DNA from: Helicobacteraceae bacterium
GTDB taxonomy: Bacteria > Campylobacterota > Campylobacteria > Campylobacterales > SZUA-545
Reading direction: 5' to 3'
NCBI GenBank assembly: GCA_031258155.1
Contig: JAIRNH010000003.1
Location: 1-64,000, forward strand
Length of the DNA stretch: 64,000 bases
In this document: positions 1-8,557 of the stretch, in pieces
Position numbering within the stretch: position 1 is the first letter of the stretch
Layout of the letters: each line of letters starts with the position of its first letter
The notes under the pieces: generated by a model
Told to the model about the DNA's origin: nothing
Seen by the model: the letters and a program-made list of their open reading frames with translations, nothing else
Databases searched by the model: none
Program-made: the position numbers and the translations under genes

Positions 1-249
1 TTTATTAGCAGTATATTTCCGTTGCATAGCGGCGATTTCTTCGGGGTCGCAGGGCTCGTTCTATACTGCGTATCCTCTCTTGCTATGGCGCTGTTTGCCA
101 TAACGGGATATATGCTCTACTACGAGCGTTTTGTGCGCGAAAGAAAACGCAAGAAAACTCAAAACGCGCTAGACAATGAAACGCTAAGCTCTCAGGTTGC
201 GGTCAAATCGGCGGCTAATCCGACAAGCGACGTTCTTTCGGAACCCTAA
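1..249 (+). CDS. PepSY-type transmembrane protein, C-terminal end (partial)
   Basis: The reading frame is open from the first base of the window, so the 5' part lies outside it. The visible part starts with a short stretch ending in LHSGDFFG, followed by one hydrophobic helix (VLYCVSSLAMALFAITGYML), an aromatic YYERF and a basic tail rich in Arg/Lys. A His-Ser/Thr-Gly-Asp motif before a last helix and a basic cytoplasmic tail is typical of PepSY-associated TM proteins (iron-regulated membrane protein family), which sit in the inner membrane and are often linked to iron uptake or ferric reduction. The family call rests on this short C-terminal piece only. The last 35 codons are polar and look unstructured. 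Confidence 0.55.
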   Translation, partial: FISSIFPLHSGDFFGVAGLVLYCVSSLAMALFAITGYMLYYERFVRERKRKKTQNALDNETLSSQVAVKSAANPTSDVLSEP

Positions 250-472
250 ACGGCAAATATGGGCGGTCGTTTATTCGCCCGCCCGTTCGCCGACGTTCTT
301 TCTGAAACTTAAGCGCAATATAAACATATGGGCGTTCGTTTGCCCGATCGCCCGCTTTGATTTTTTGCGCCCGCGCGATCTGAACGTTCGCATTTTTTTG
401 TGCGATCCGATAAGCGACGCTCTTTTGGCAACCCAAGCGGGTAGATATGGGCGCGATCACCCGTCCGTTCGC
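219..472. repeat. Three degenerate copies of a ~70 bp direct repeat
   Basis: Three imperfect copies can be aligned by eye at about 219-290, 280-353 and 404-472. Each begins with a GCGACGTTCTTT-like block and continues to an ATATGGGCG block and a CGTTCG block. The first copy covers the end of the PepSY gene, including its stop codon, so the repeats may have arisen by duplication of the gene's 3' end. The stretch 250-596 has no convincing gene: the open frames on both strands are repeats read through and match nothing recognisable. Confidence 0.5.
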
Positions 473-596
473 ATGATCGCTTTCTTTGGTGTCTTGCGTC
501 AGCACGATCCGAAACGCTTGTTTTACAAATGACGTGAAACTATTAGCGAGCGGCATATAACGTCGCCATAAAAAGATAGCGATCTTAACGCGCCGT

Positions 597-890
597 TTAT
601 CGATTATTCGCAATATCGTAGGCGTCGGTGGAATAGGCTAACTCTTTTTGCGCTTCTAACTCGGCAAGCCTTGACGTTAAGACCGCTTTTATATCTTTTC
701 GTTTAATAGCGGGCGAATCAGTCAAATCAAGATTTGCCTGCCATAAACTTGAACCATATTTTTTTCGTAGCTCGTCGAGGGATTGCGGTTTGCGCGTCGT
801 AGCGGCGACGCGATCGCCTCTTGCGAGCAATATCTCAAGCATCGGATACGCCAGTCCGCCGTTTGCTCCCGTTATAAACCATGTTTTCAT
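597..890 (-). pseudogene. Short-chain dehydrogenase/reductase with large internal in-frame deletion
   Basis: The 97-codon frame has a good Shine-Dalgarno (AAGGAGG) before its ATG at 890. The N-terminus is a classical SDR Rossmann start: MKTWFITGANGGLAYPMLE, a TGxxxGxG-type NAD(P) motif at residues 7-13, then ARGDRVAATTRKP and a conserved NLDLTD-like acidic turn near residue 55. After about residue 62 it jumps to RLAELEAQKELAYSTD, which resembles the extreme C-terminus of SDR proteins of the oxidoreductase type that normally run to about 280 residues. The middle with the catalytic Ser, Tyr and Lys is missing, so no dehydrogenase activity is expected. I infer an in-frame deletion remnant. It could still be translated. 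Confidence 0.7.
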
Positions 891-1025
891 AGAAGCCTCC
901 TTGCTATTTATTGCCGATCATTTATCATGTCGCGATTAAAACTAGCGGAGTTCTCGCGTTTGTCGTCGGCTATGAAAGCCCTTTAGATAAACGTTAATAA
1001 AAATAGTTCAATTATTGCGCGGGCG

Positions 1026-2039
1026 TTAATATACGTCGCCAAAATTAAGCGATAGCTGTCGTCGATTGTAGCCCGCTTTATTCACCTGCCAATTATTTAC
1101 TGCATCAGGTCTATTAAATATAATTTTTTCAACGGACAAACGCAAGTTGTTTTTTTCGATTATCGTTATATCTTTATGTTCTTTTATCAATTGTCTATTC
1201 AGTTCGTATTTCGGGTTATCGACGTCTGTAACTCGATTATATATAACGGCTCTTGGAATAGAGTATTTTAAGGCATATTCCATTGCAAGCCTTGATCCGC
1301 TATCGTTGCCTTGATCATTTTTGGCGTAACTTGCCGATAATACGACGCCATCGCTAAATAGAGCTTGCAGTCTGTCTCGTTGTTGATACCTGCCGCGCAA
1401 TTCCATGCTGGATTTAGCGTCCTTATAATATTCGGTTATTAACAATCCGTTATTTTTAACGATTCTATCCGCCAACTCTATATTTGACGCTGGCAAAATA
1501 TTGTTTAACGGACTTGGAAGAATCGCGACCGTTTTTCCGTTTGAGCGCATAGCTTGCCTGTGCGCTATCGAGTCGCAACCTAAAGCTAACCCGCTGATTA
1601 TCGTAACGTCGTTTTTTACTAATTCTGCGACAGTCTCTTCTTCAATCGCTTTTATATCGTTATCTGGATTGAGCAAGCCAATTACGGCTACATTTCTATT
1701 TTCCGCCATTAACAGGCGTATATTACCGCGATAAAAAATAACTACGGGCTGTTCGCTATTTTTCGCGTTTCCCCGACAGGGCGGAAAAGCGCTGTCGCCG
1801 ATCGCGACGACTCCGTCCGCAAACTCTTTTAACTTTTCTATTTCATTGATTATTTGTTGGCGTTTGTTTTCAAAGTCCTCGCGCGTTACGCAGTAATTTT
1901 CTTTAGCGTCTTTACTTAACAAAAACGCAATAGCGTCTATAGACTTGCGATCTTTCAGATTTTTAATTATCCATGCGTTGCCGATGTTTTTGTAGGTCGT
2001 TGCCGCCAAAATATTGATTGCGTTATCCGAATAGATCAT
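1026..2039 (-). CDS. DprA/Smf-like Rossmann-fold protein (ShosA-like)
   Basis: 337 residues with the DprA/Smf fold: ISGLALGCDSIAH at 148-160 and RDRLQALFSDGVV at 221-233 match the signature regions of the DNA-processing protein DprA, which binds single-stranded DNA and loads RecA. It lacks the usual glycine-rich PPxLLxxG context and has an unusual N-terminus and C-terminus. It starts five bases after the stop of a phosphoribosyltransferase-like gene, so the two are surely co-transcribed. That pairing is the hallmark of ShosTA, in which a PRTase toxin is countered by a DprA-like antitoxin. Codon use is visibly AT-richer than the neighbours, which suggests transfer. It could instead be an ordinary competence DprA, but the partner argues against this. 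Confidence 0.72.
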   Translation of the reverse strand: MIYSDNAINILAATTYKNIGNAWIIKNLKDRKSIDAIAFLLSKDAKENYCVTREDFENKRQQIINEIEKLKEFADGVVAIGDSAFPPCRGNAKNSEQPVVIFYRGNIRLLMAENRNVAVIGLLNPDNDIKAIEEETVAELVKNDVTIISGLALGCDSIAHRQAMRSNGKTVAILPSPLNNILPASNIELADRIVKNNGLLITEYYKDAKSSMELRGRYQQRDRLQALFSDGVVLSASYAKNDQGNDSGSRLAMEYALKYSIPRAVIYNRVTDVDNPKYELNRQLIKEHKDITIIEKNNLRLSVEKIIFNRPDAVNNWQVNKAGYNRRQLSLNFGDVY

Positions 2040-2044
2040 TTTAC

Positions 2045-2659
2045 TTATTCCTTTAGTCTGCTTGTGCGACCGACCGCGTAAAAGGCGACCGATTTTGCGC
2101 CGTTGTCTAGCAACGCTTGGATAGCGTCTTCGTCTATATTTATCGTTTTAGTATATATATCGTCAATCAATAAAATATCTTTGCCTTTTATCGCGTTACT
2201 TGAAATTGCGCAAGTTTCAGTTGTAATGCCCGGATATGGCGTTGGTCCATCGTTATCGATATTATCAACGTTTTTTAAATGGGTAGTTTTTGTATCGATA
2301 CGTCGAACAATGTAATTCGCGCCGTCGCGAAAATAATCTAACTTTTTTATTACGGCGCGAACGGTTGACTTAAACAATAGCTGATCGGGGCGATAATTCA
2401 CTTTCGCGCGAGGAACAACGCATATTGTCGGCGATTTCAGTTTTAATAATTTATAAACTTGAGGCAAATCTTCTAGCAGAACTTTTTCCAACTCTTTGAC
2501 TGCGGCTTGTAAGCTATGAGCGGGCGCTTCAAAGGTATTTTTTAGCGTATTGATATAATCTGGATTGCCTAGCTTTTTGTATCCAACATATTCCGAATGA
2601 TAAAAAGCGGTAATATCTCGACTTAAATACCTGTTTTCTTGAATTGTGAACTCACGCAT
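2045..2659 (-). CDS. Phosphoribosyltransferase-like protein (ShosT-like)
   Basis: 204 residues. The C-terminal half carries a PRTase-type PRPP-binding loop: ILLIDDIYTKT near residues 163-173, two hydrophobics plus DD followed by a Thr-rich loop, as in ComF and other type I phosphoribosyltransferases, then a second Rossmann strand (GAKSVAFYAVG). A conserved VVPRAK strand lies near residue 82. No zinc finger of the ComF kind is present. The gene is upstream of and nearly touching the DprA-like gene. In the described ShosTA system the PRTase protein is the toxin and the DprA-like protein restrains it. I infer a similar role here from domain pairing only; a nucleotide salvage enzyme is the alternative. 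Confidence 0.68.
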   Translation of the reverse strand: MREFTIQENRYLSRDITAFYHSEYVGYKKLGNPDYINTLKNTFEAPAHSLQAAVKELEKVLLEDLPQVYKLLKLKSPTICVVPRAKVNYRPDQLLFKSTVRAVIKKLDYFRDGANYIVRRIDTKTTHLKNVDNIDNDGPTPYPGITTETCAISSNAIKGKDILLIDDIYTKTINIDEDAIQALLDNGAKSVAFYAVGRTSRLKE

Positions 2660-2768
2660 GATCGCTATTTACGACGAAAGCCGAGCGAGGCTTTTTATCG
2701 TCGAACTTAACTTGCCCGCGTCTGCGCGCGAATCCTAAGTCTCGCTGGCGCCGCTTGTTTTGCAAAGT

Positions 2769-3437
2769 TTATTTCTTTCCGCCGAAAGCGGCGATCAACG
2801 CCTCTATATCCTCTTCATCCACTACGTCGTCGGTCGCGTCGCCCGAAATATGCACGGCGGAGCTGACGCGTTTTTCATCCGCGACTTTAGTATCAAACAA
2901 CGAGTTCATATAGCGCGAAAGCGCGCGCATTACATTGATAACCCGCTCGATTTTCTGGCGGTGAATATCCTGAAACTGCATTACGTCCATAGCGACCATT
3001 ACCTGATCGTTGGTTTTTTGAGCGATCTGCGTTATCCGATCGATTCGTTTTTGCAAGTCGCCGCACAGCTCAAGTTGCGCCGCAAAGGTTTGAACCTGCG
3101 GAAAACGTAGTTGTAGCCGCTCGAAGACGGAGGCGAACCGCGTAAGCGCTTCGCCGCACCCCTTCGCGAGGTTTTCCGTCTCCGACGCGTCCAAACCGAT
3201 AGCCTCTAAAATATCAAATATCTGGCTGGACTTCTCTTCGCCCTCGCGCGCCACGTCGTCAAGCTGATGCACCACGCGGTGTTCCGCCGAAGGCGGCGGG
3301 GGAGGCCACACAACGCCCGCTTTGGGTCGGTAATTTAACTCTTCATACGAGGTTTCCGTCGCATCTTGCGTTTGATCCGATTCGGTCGCGCCGCTTAAAT
3401 CCTCGTTCATAAGCGAATCAAGTTCTTCTTGCGTCAT
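2769..3437 (-). CDS. cheZ: CheZ-like chemotaxis phosphatase
   Basis: 222 residues. The centre is a long helical region; the motif MQFQDIHRQKIERV (about residues 151-164) matches the CheZ signature with the catalytic Gln in a FQD-x3-Q context, which dephosphorylates CheY-P. Divergent CheZ proteins of this form are known in Helicobacter (HP0170) and Campylobacter. The N-terminus MTQEELDSLM and the C-terminus DEEDIEALIAAFGG both look like the CheY-binding peptide of FliM (SQEEIDALL in this window's FliM). A proline run at about residue 45 suggests a flexible linker. The start has an AAGGA ribosome site. It stands alone, divergent from the histidinol-phosphatase gene. Confidence 0.82.
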   Translation of the reverse strand: MTQEELDSLMNEDLSGATESDQTQDATETSYEELNYRPKAGVVWPPPPPSAEHRVVHQLDDVAREGEEKSSQIFDILEAIGLDASETENLAKGCGEALTRFASVFERLQLRFPQVQTFAAQLELCGDLQKRIDRITQIAQKTNDQVMVAMDVMQFQDIHRQKIERVINVMRALSRYMNSLFDTKVADEKRVSSAVHISGDATDDVVDEEDIEALIAAFGGKK

Positions 3438-3470
3438 CGTAGTTATCCTTATAAAAACGCCGCTTTAAGC

Positions 3471-3476
3471 TATAAT
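3471..3476 (+). promoter_or_regulatory. Probable sigma70 -10 box (TATAAT) for the PHP phosphatase gene
   Basis: A perfect TATAAT preceded by GC (GCTATAAT) lies 32 bases before the GTG start at 3509. No clear -35 box is seen, which is common in Campylobacterota. The same GCTAnAAT form recurs before several genes in this window. Confidence 0.55.
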
Positions 3477-3508
3477 CCTAGCCAATCAACAATTAAAGAG
3501 CCAATAAA

Positions 3509-4306
3509 GTGATCATCGATTTACACAATCACACGCCGCGTTGCAACCACGCCAAAGGAAGCATGGAAGAGTTCGTTTTGGAGGCGATCAAGCAAAAAGT
3601 CAAAATTTTCGGCTTTAGCGATCACGCGCCGCTAAATTGGGACGATAAACACCGAATGGACGCGGACGAAATGGAGGCTTACGAAAACGAGTTTTTCACG
3701 CTGAAAGCAAAATACGCCGATCAAATAACGCTGCTGTTGGGCTACGAGGCGGACTATCTGCCGACGAAAACAATCGAGCGGGTTTTTGAGCGCGAAGTCG
3801 ATTACCTGATCGGTTCGGTGCATTTTGTCGATCTGTGGGGTTTCGACGACCCCGAAAGCGTTTTTGACGCGTTCGGATCGGACGAGTTCAGCAAGCGCGG
3901 GCTAGACGAGGTGTGGCGCTCGTATTTCGCCGCGATCGCGGATATGGCGGCAAGCGGGCGGTTTAACATAGTAGGGCATTTGGACTTGATCAAAATTTTT
4001 GGGCATTACGAGGGCAAAAAATCCGACGACGCGGTTGAGAAGGCGCTAGCGGCGATCAAAGAGGCGGATATGGCGATTGAGATTAACGCTTCAGGTTGGC
4101 GTAAGCCTGTAAATGAGCAGTATCCGTCGATAGAAATCTTAAAACTAGCTTATTCGCTAAATATACCAATCACCTTTGGTAGCGACGCGCACGCGGTCGA
4201 TCATATCGGATACAAACGCGCGGCGGCTTACGAGCTGGCGCGATCGGTCGGCTACAAAGAGGCGGCGGTTTTTAAGGACAAAAAAAAGCAAATGATGAAA
4301 ATATAG
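3509..4306 (+). CDS. hisK: Histidinol-phosphatase, PHP family
   Basis: 265 residues beginning IIDLHNHTPRCNHAKG, the PHP-domain metal motif HxH followed by CxHA, then FGFSDHAP and later GHLDLIKIFG and FGSDAHAVDHIG, which supply the remaining metal ligands of the HisJ/HisK-type histidinol-phosphatase. This enzyme removes phosphate from L-histidinol phosphate in the penultimate stage of histidine synthesis. Length fits the family (about 260-280). The start is GTG with no strong ribosome site. Another his gene in the window, hisD, is 36 kb away, so the his genes are scattered. Other PHP phosphoesterases are a possible alternative, but the CNHAKG motif is specific. Confidence 0.85.
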   Translation: MIIDLHNHTPRCNHAKGSMEEFVLEAIKQKVKIFGFSDHAPLNWDDKHRMDADEMEAYENEFFTLKAKYADQITLLLGYEADYLPTKTIERVFEREVDYLIGSVHFVDLWGFDDPESVFDAFGSDEFSKRGLDEVWRSYFAAIADMAASGRFNIVGHLDLIKIFGHYEGKKSDDAVEKALAAIKEADMAIEINASGWRKPVNEQYPSIEILKLAYSLNIPITFGSDAHAVDHIGYKRAAAYELARSVGYKEAAVFKDKKKQMMKI

Positions 4307-4373
4307 GCGCTCATGACAATCTATATTGGGTTATCATTCCAAATCTTTATCACACTTCGGGGAGGAAAGTTTA

Positions 4374-5813
4374 ATGAGTTTTTCGGTTAAGGCGGAGGAT
4401 TTCGCCAAATTTCAGAACGTCGTAAAAGAGAGCAAGATCGAGTTTGTCGATTTTCGCTTCACCGATATTAAGGGCGTGTGGCACCATGTCTCTTTCACGA
4501 GCAAATCGATCACGAAAGAAACCTTTGAAAACGGGCTTCCGTTTGACGGCAGCTCGATTCCCAATTGGCAACCGATCAACCGATCGGATATGTTGCTAGT
4601 TCCCGACGCGGCGACGGTTTTTGTCGATCCGTTTACCGCCGATCCGACCGCCGTCGTTATCTGCGACGTGTGGGATATTTACAAAAATCAACCATACGAA
4701 CACGATCCGCGCTCCATCGCAAAAAAGGCGCTGGCGTATCTCAAATCCACCGGCATAGGCGACGCGGCGTATTTCGGTCCCGAAAACGAGTTTTTCGTGT
4801 TTGACGAGTTGTTTATCCGCGACGATTCCAACTGTCAGTATTACGAGCTAGACAGCGAGGAGGGCAACTGGAACAGCGCCAAGAAGTTCGACGATCGCCC
4901 AAATACAGGTCATCGCCCCGCCGTCAAAGGCGGCTATTTCCCCGTTCAGCCCGTCGATAGCATGGTCGATCTGCGCGCCGAAATGGTCAAAACGCTTGAA
5001 AGCGTAGGGCTTGAAATCAATATCAACCACCACGAGGTCGCGGTCGCGCAGGGCGAGATCGGCGTGAAATTCGCCTCGATCGTAGAGGCGGCGGACAACG
5101 TGCAAAAGCTGAAATACGTCGTCAAAAACGTAGCGCACCTAAACGGCAAAACGGCTACTTTTATGCCCAAGCCGCTTTACGGCGACAACGGCAACGGCAT
5201 GCACTGCCATCAATCAATCTGGAAGAACGGCAAAAACGTTTTCGCGGGCGATAAGTATCAGCAACTTAGCGACGAGGCGCTTAACTACATCGGCGGCGTT
5301 TTGAAGCACGCGCAGTCGATCGCGGCGTTTTCCAACGCCTCCACCAACAGCTACAAACGGCTAATTCCGGGCTTCGAGGCGCCGAGCATTCTCACCTATT
5401 CGGCGCAAAACCGCTCCGCCTCCTGCCGCATTCCATACGTAAGCGGCGCTAGCGCTAAACGCGCGGAGTTTCGTTTCCCCGATAGCTCCGCAAACCCGTA
5501 TCTAGCCTTTGCCGCGATGTTGCTTGCGGGTATCGACGGCATTAAGAACAAAACCAACCCGGGCGAGCCTATGGAGATGGACCTTTTCGAGCTTTCGCTG
5601 GACGAAATTCGCGAAAAGGGCATTCAGCAAATGCCGCACACCCTGCGCGAGGCGATCGAGTGCATGCTCGCCGATCGCGGCTACCTGAAAGAGGGCGGCG
5701 TATTTACCGAAGAGTTTATCCAAAACTATCAGCACTACAAGTTCCAGTCCGAAATTTGGCCGTGGGAGGCAAGACCTCACCCATACGAGTTTAAGACGAC
5801 TTACTCGTGCTAA
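4374..5813 (+). CDS. glnA: Glutamine synthetase type I
   Basis: 479 residues from the ATG at 4374, which has a GGAGG ribosome site at 4361-4365; an upstream in-frame ATG at 4326 lacks one. Glutamine synthetase landmarks are all present: [18 protein letters not shown], the [10 protein letters not shown] loop, RIPYVSG and [13 protein letters not shown]. It condenses ammonia and glutamate to glutamine with ATP in a cytoplasmic dodecamer. At the position of the adenylylated tyrosine (NLYDLP in E. coli) this protein has DLFELS, so the tyrosine is replaced by phenylalanine and GlnE-type adenylylation is not possible. A lack of adenylylation is known for the Helicobacter pylori enzyme. The gene follows the phosphatase gene after 67 bases. 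Confidence 0.96.
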   Translation: MSFSVKAEDFAKFQNVVKESKIEFVDFRFTDIKGVWHHVSFTSKSITKETFENGLPFDGSSIPNWQPINRSDMLLVPDAATVFVDPFTADPTAVVICDVWDIYKNQPYEHDPRSIAKKALAYLKSTGIGDAAYFGPENEFFVFDELFIRDDSNCQYYELDSEEGNWNSAKKFDDRPNTGHRPAVKGGYFPVQPVDSMVDLRAEMVKTLESVGLEININHHEVAVAQGEIGVKFASIVEAADNVQKLKYVVKNVAHLNGKTATFMPKPLYGDNGNGMHCHQSIWKNGKNVFAGDKYQQLSDEALNYIGGVLKHAQSIAAFSNASTNSYKRLIPGFEAPSILTYSAQNRSASCRIPYVSGASAKRAEFRFPDSSANPYLAFAAMLLAGIDGIKNKTNPGEPMEMDLFELSLDEIREKGIQQMPHTLREAIECMLADRGYLKEGGVFTEEFIQNYQHYKFQSEIWPWEARPHPYEFKTTYSC

Positions 5814-5823
5814 CGACGTCAAA

Positions 5824-5847
5824 CCTTTGCCGTTTTCTCGGCGAAGG
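5824..5847 (+). terminator. Hairpin after glnA, possible terminator
   Basis: CCTTTGCCG at 5824-5832 pairs with CGGCGAAGG at 5839-5847 over nine base pairs (one G-T) with a six-base loop, eleven bases after the stop codon. No T-run follows, so it may be a weak or Rho-assisted terminator, or an mRNA-stabilising stem. Confidence 0.35.
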
Positions 5848-6017
5848 CTTGACATTTGGCGAGCGCGCGCTTCTAAAGCCGCGTTTCGCCAAACGCTTTT
5901 GTTAGCCGTTTTTAGCGATAACGGCAAGCGTTCGCCGCCTTTTTATATCCGAAACAAACAAATACTGTATTATTTCCAAACGACAAGTTCGCGCGCGGTC
6001 GCGTTAGGAGCGGTATT

Positions 6018-7292
6018 ATGAGCAGAACGCTAGAGCTTTTTAAGGAACTAAGCAAATATAGGCGCGGTAGCGGCGAAACAAAAGAGGGTTTTGAGTTTTT
6101 GCTCGGCTTCTGCGCTAGAACCGGCGCGAAAACGTCAAGCGACGCGGCGGGCAATATATTAGCTTCGATCGGCGCGCCGAAAATATGTTTTCAATCGCAT
6201 TACGATATGGTGGTTATCGGCGAACACCCGCCTAAAATACTGCGCGAGGGCGATTGGCTAAGAGCCGCGAACGGAACGTTGGGCGCGGATAATGGAATCG
6301 GCGCGGCGCTTATGCTCGCTCTGATTGAGGAAGGTTGCGAGGGCGATTATCTTTTTACGAACGACGAGGAGATTGGACTGATCGGCGCTAATAATCTCCG
6401 CGTTTTTCCAAGCGCGACAAAAATTGTCAATTTGGACAGCGAAGAGGAGGGCGCGATTACGATTGGTTGCGCGGGCGGCGCGGACTATTTGTTAAGCCTG
6501 CCTTTTTCGCTTGAACCGATCGACGAAAAAGCGTTCAGGGCTTATAGGGTAGCGGCAAAAGGATGCGTCGGCGGGCATAGCGGCGTCGATATTCATCGCG
6601 GTATTCCAAACGCGATTGTCGAAATCTGCCGTTATCTGTTCAATAACGGCGCAAAACTCGCCTCGATTAACGGCGGCGAACGATTAAACTCTATCGCCAA
6701 AAACGCCGAAGCGATCGCCTTTTTTCCGATTGAAGTCGCGCCGAAAAACGCCGAGTTTATTGAGATTGCGCCCTTTAACGCGTCATTTAACGCGATGATA
6801 AACAGTCGCGCGATCTTATCCGCGCTTACGCTGGTCCCAAGCGGGGTTTTAGGCTACGACGCGCGTTATAACGTAACTTCGCGTAGCAATAATTTAGCTA
6901 CGATAAAAACAGAAAGCGATCGGTTGGAGCTAACGCTTTTCGCGCGAGGCGGAAGCGAAAACGATCTGGACGCGACGGATTCGCAAATAGCGGCGCTTGC
7001 CGAACTAGGCGGTTTTACCCTTTCTCGGCTTGGACGCTATCCTAGTTGGAGCGCGGTTGAAACGCCGCTTAGCGATCTGGCGCTAACGCTGATGAGAGCG
7101 GAGGGTTTGTCGCCAAAAATCGGCGCGATACACGCGGGGTTAGAGTGCGGGATACTTATAGACAAGACGCCAAACGCGCAGTGCGCGTCGATCGGACCTA
7201 CGATCGAGTTTCCGCACAGCGATCGCGAGCGGGTATTTCTGCCCAGCGTAGAGCGGCTTTATCGCGTGGCTAAACGTTTTGTGGAGGCTTAA
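6018..7292 (+). CDS. pepD: M20-family aminoacyl-histidine dipeptidase
   Basis: 424 residues with the metal and catalytic motifs of the M20C dipeptidase PepD: FQSHYDMV (His-Tyr-Asp around residue 61, usually HxD with HLDMV), GADNGIGAA near residue 91, TNDEEIGLIGANNL near residue 115 (the Glu-Glu pair) and NLDSEEEG near residue 140. The family splits Xaa-His and other dipeptides in the cytoplasm with two zinc ions. It is somewhat shorter than E. coli PepD (485 residues). Start chosen at the ATG after GGAGCGG. It stands alone between glnA and the nadK operon, which runs the opposite way. Confidence 0.85.
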   Translation: MSRTLELFKELSKYRRGSGETKEGFEFLLGFCARTGAKTSSDAAGNILASIGAPKICFQSHYDMVVIGEHPPKILREGDWLRAANGTLGADNGIGAALMLALIEEGCEGDYLFTNDEEIGLIGANNLRVFPSATKIVNLDSEEEGAITIGCAGGADYLLSLPFSLEPIDEKAFRAYRVAAKGCVGGHSGVDIHRGIPNAIVEICRYLFNNGAKLASINGGERLNSIAKNAEAIAFFPIEVAPKNAEFIEIAPFNASFNAMINSRAILSALTLVPSGVLGYDARYNVTSRSNNLATIKTESDRLELTLFARGGSENDLDATDSQIAALAELGGFTLSRLGRYPSWSAVETPLSDLALTLMRAEGLSPKIGAIHAGLECGILIDKTPNAQCASIGPTIEFPHSDRERVFLPSVERLYRVAKRFVEA

Positions 7293-7636
7293 ACCGCCTT
7301 GCCGCTCGCGTAAGTCGCGGTTGTTCTTGGCAAGATTTAATATTATATTGACGGCGCGGCGTTTAAATACGCGCGCCGAGAAATTGTATCGACGGCGAGT
7401 TTTATGTTGCGAAATTCGTTACCTTTGCCGATACCATCAGGAGGCTTAAAAGCCTTTTTGCCGCCGCTTCTTTTAAAGGGGCAAATAAAAAACTTAACGG
7501 AAAACGGAAAGCTATTTATAATACGAGTTTGTCGGCTTTTGACCCCGTTTGCCGCTTCTTCGTCGCGCCGCGTCTTGTTTTTCTTCGCAAGTCGCTTTTT
7601 GCGCTCGCTAACCCTCGCCGTTTTCAAGAGGTTTAA
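7293..7636. other. Intergenic stretch between convergent pepD and nadK
   Basis: No supported gene. Two short overlapping open frames on opposite strands (about 7343-7627 and 7404-7640) have low-complexity basic composition and match no family I recognise. A small stem AGGCT-TAAA-AGCCT followed by TTTT at 7442-7459 could end transcription from pepD. Confidence 0.4.
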
Positions 7637-8515
7637 CTAATAATTGTTCAGTTCGCCCCAGTTTAATTTGGCGCGTATCGCGCTGAAAAAGTTACGTTCG
7701 GGACGACAGATCATCTTAACAAAAGAGTCGCTCATTGAGATCGCGACGCGATCGCGCAGGGTGATAGGCGTCATATCTTGCCCGTCGATAATCATTACGC
7801 CCTCTTTTTCCTTAATGCGTAGCTCTATATCAAAATTTGTCGGCAGAACAAGCGATCGTTGATTCAAGGAGTGCGGACAGATCGGCGTAAAAATAAAGTT
7901 TTTAGCGTAAGGATACACGATCGGACCGCCCGCCGACAGATTGTAGCCCGTCGCCCCCGTAGGCGTAGCGACGATCAGCGCGTCTCCGTTATAAGTATTG
8001 GCTAACGCCCCGTCCACAATCAGATCGATATGTATCATACGCATCTTTTGATGGCGGATTACCAGATCGTTAATCGCGTGTAAAACCTGCTTTTTGCCGT
8101 CGATCTCCGCGTTGATCTGGATAATCATGCGCTTTTCAATCTCGTAATCGTGCTTTAAAATTCTTTCGATAGCGCCTTTAATCTCGCTAGACTGCACGTC
8201 GGTCAAAAAACCTAGCGTTCCCATATTTACGCCCAAAATCGGTTTTTCGTATTTGAAGCTGTTGCGCGCTAGAGCGATCAGCGTGCCGTCGCCGCCTATG
8301 CTGATAAGAAAATCGGATCGGCTGTAAAGCGCGTAATCATCCACGCCGTTTAACCCGATCATCTTCGCGCACTCCTCGCCTATAAGCGTTTCCACGCCCA
8401 AAGAATCCAAAAAGAGCCTAAGTTCAAGAAAGTAATCTCTTAGCTGCGGCGAGTTAGGTCTCAAACGCGCGCCGACGGTTTTAATTTTTCCAATTCGTTC
8501 GTTTACGCTCAACAT
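7637..8515 (-). CDS. nadK: NAD kinase
   Basis: 292 residues. The diagnostic GGDGT motif is at LISIGGDGTLIALAR (about residues 90-104), followed by GVNMGTLGFLTD, the substrate region AINDLVIRH, and the glycine-rich loop TPTGATGYNLSAGGP. The enzyme makes NADP from NAD with ATP or polyphosphate in the cytoplasm. Length is normal for the family. It lies 42 bases downstream of rsmH on the same strand and is probably the last gene of the folD-lepB-M50-rsmH-nadK operon. A second, degenerate NAD-kinase-like protein is encoded at 57059-58060. Confidence 0.94.
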   Translation of the reverse strand: MLSVNERIGKIKTVGARLRPNSPQLRDYFLELRLFLDSLGVETLIGEECAKMIGLNGVDDYALYSRSDFLISIGGDGTLIALARNSFKYEKPILGVNMGTLGFLTDVQSSEIKGAIERILKHDYEIEKRMIIQINAEIDGKKQVLHAINDLVIRHQKMRMIHIDLIVDGALANTYNGDALIVATPTGATGYNLSAGGPIVYPYAKNFIFTPICPHSLNQRSLVLPTNFDIELRIKEKEGVMIIDGQDMTPITLRDRVAISMSDSFVKMICRPERNFFSAIRAKLNWGELNNY

Positions 8516-8557
8516 GTTGTGGATTTTACCCGACAGATCGTTAAACCGCGCGGCGCT

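Noticed and set aside
5502-5927. Minus-strand open frame across the end of glnA
   Set aside because: Shadow of glnA caused by the high-GC third positions; no motif or ribosome site.
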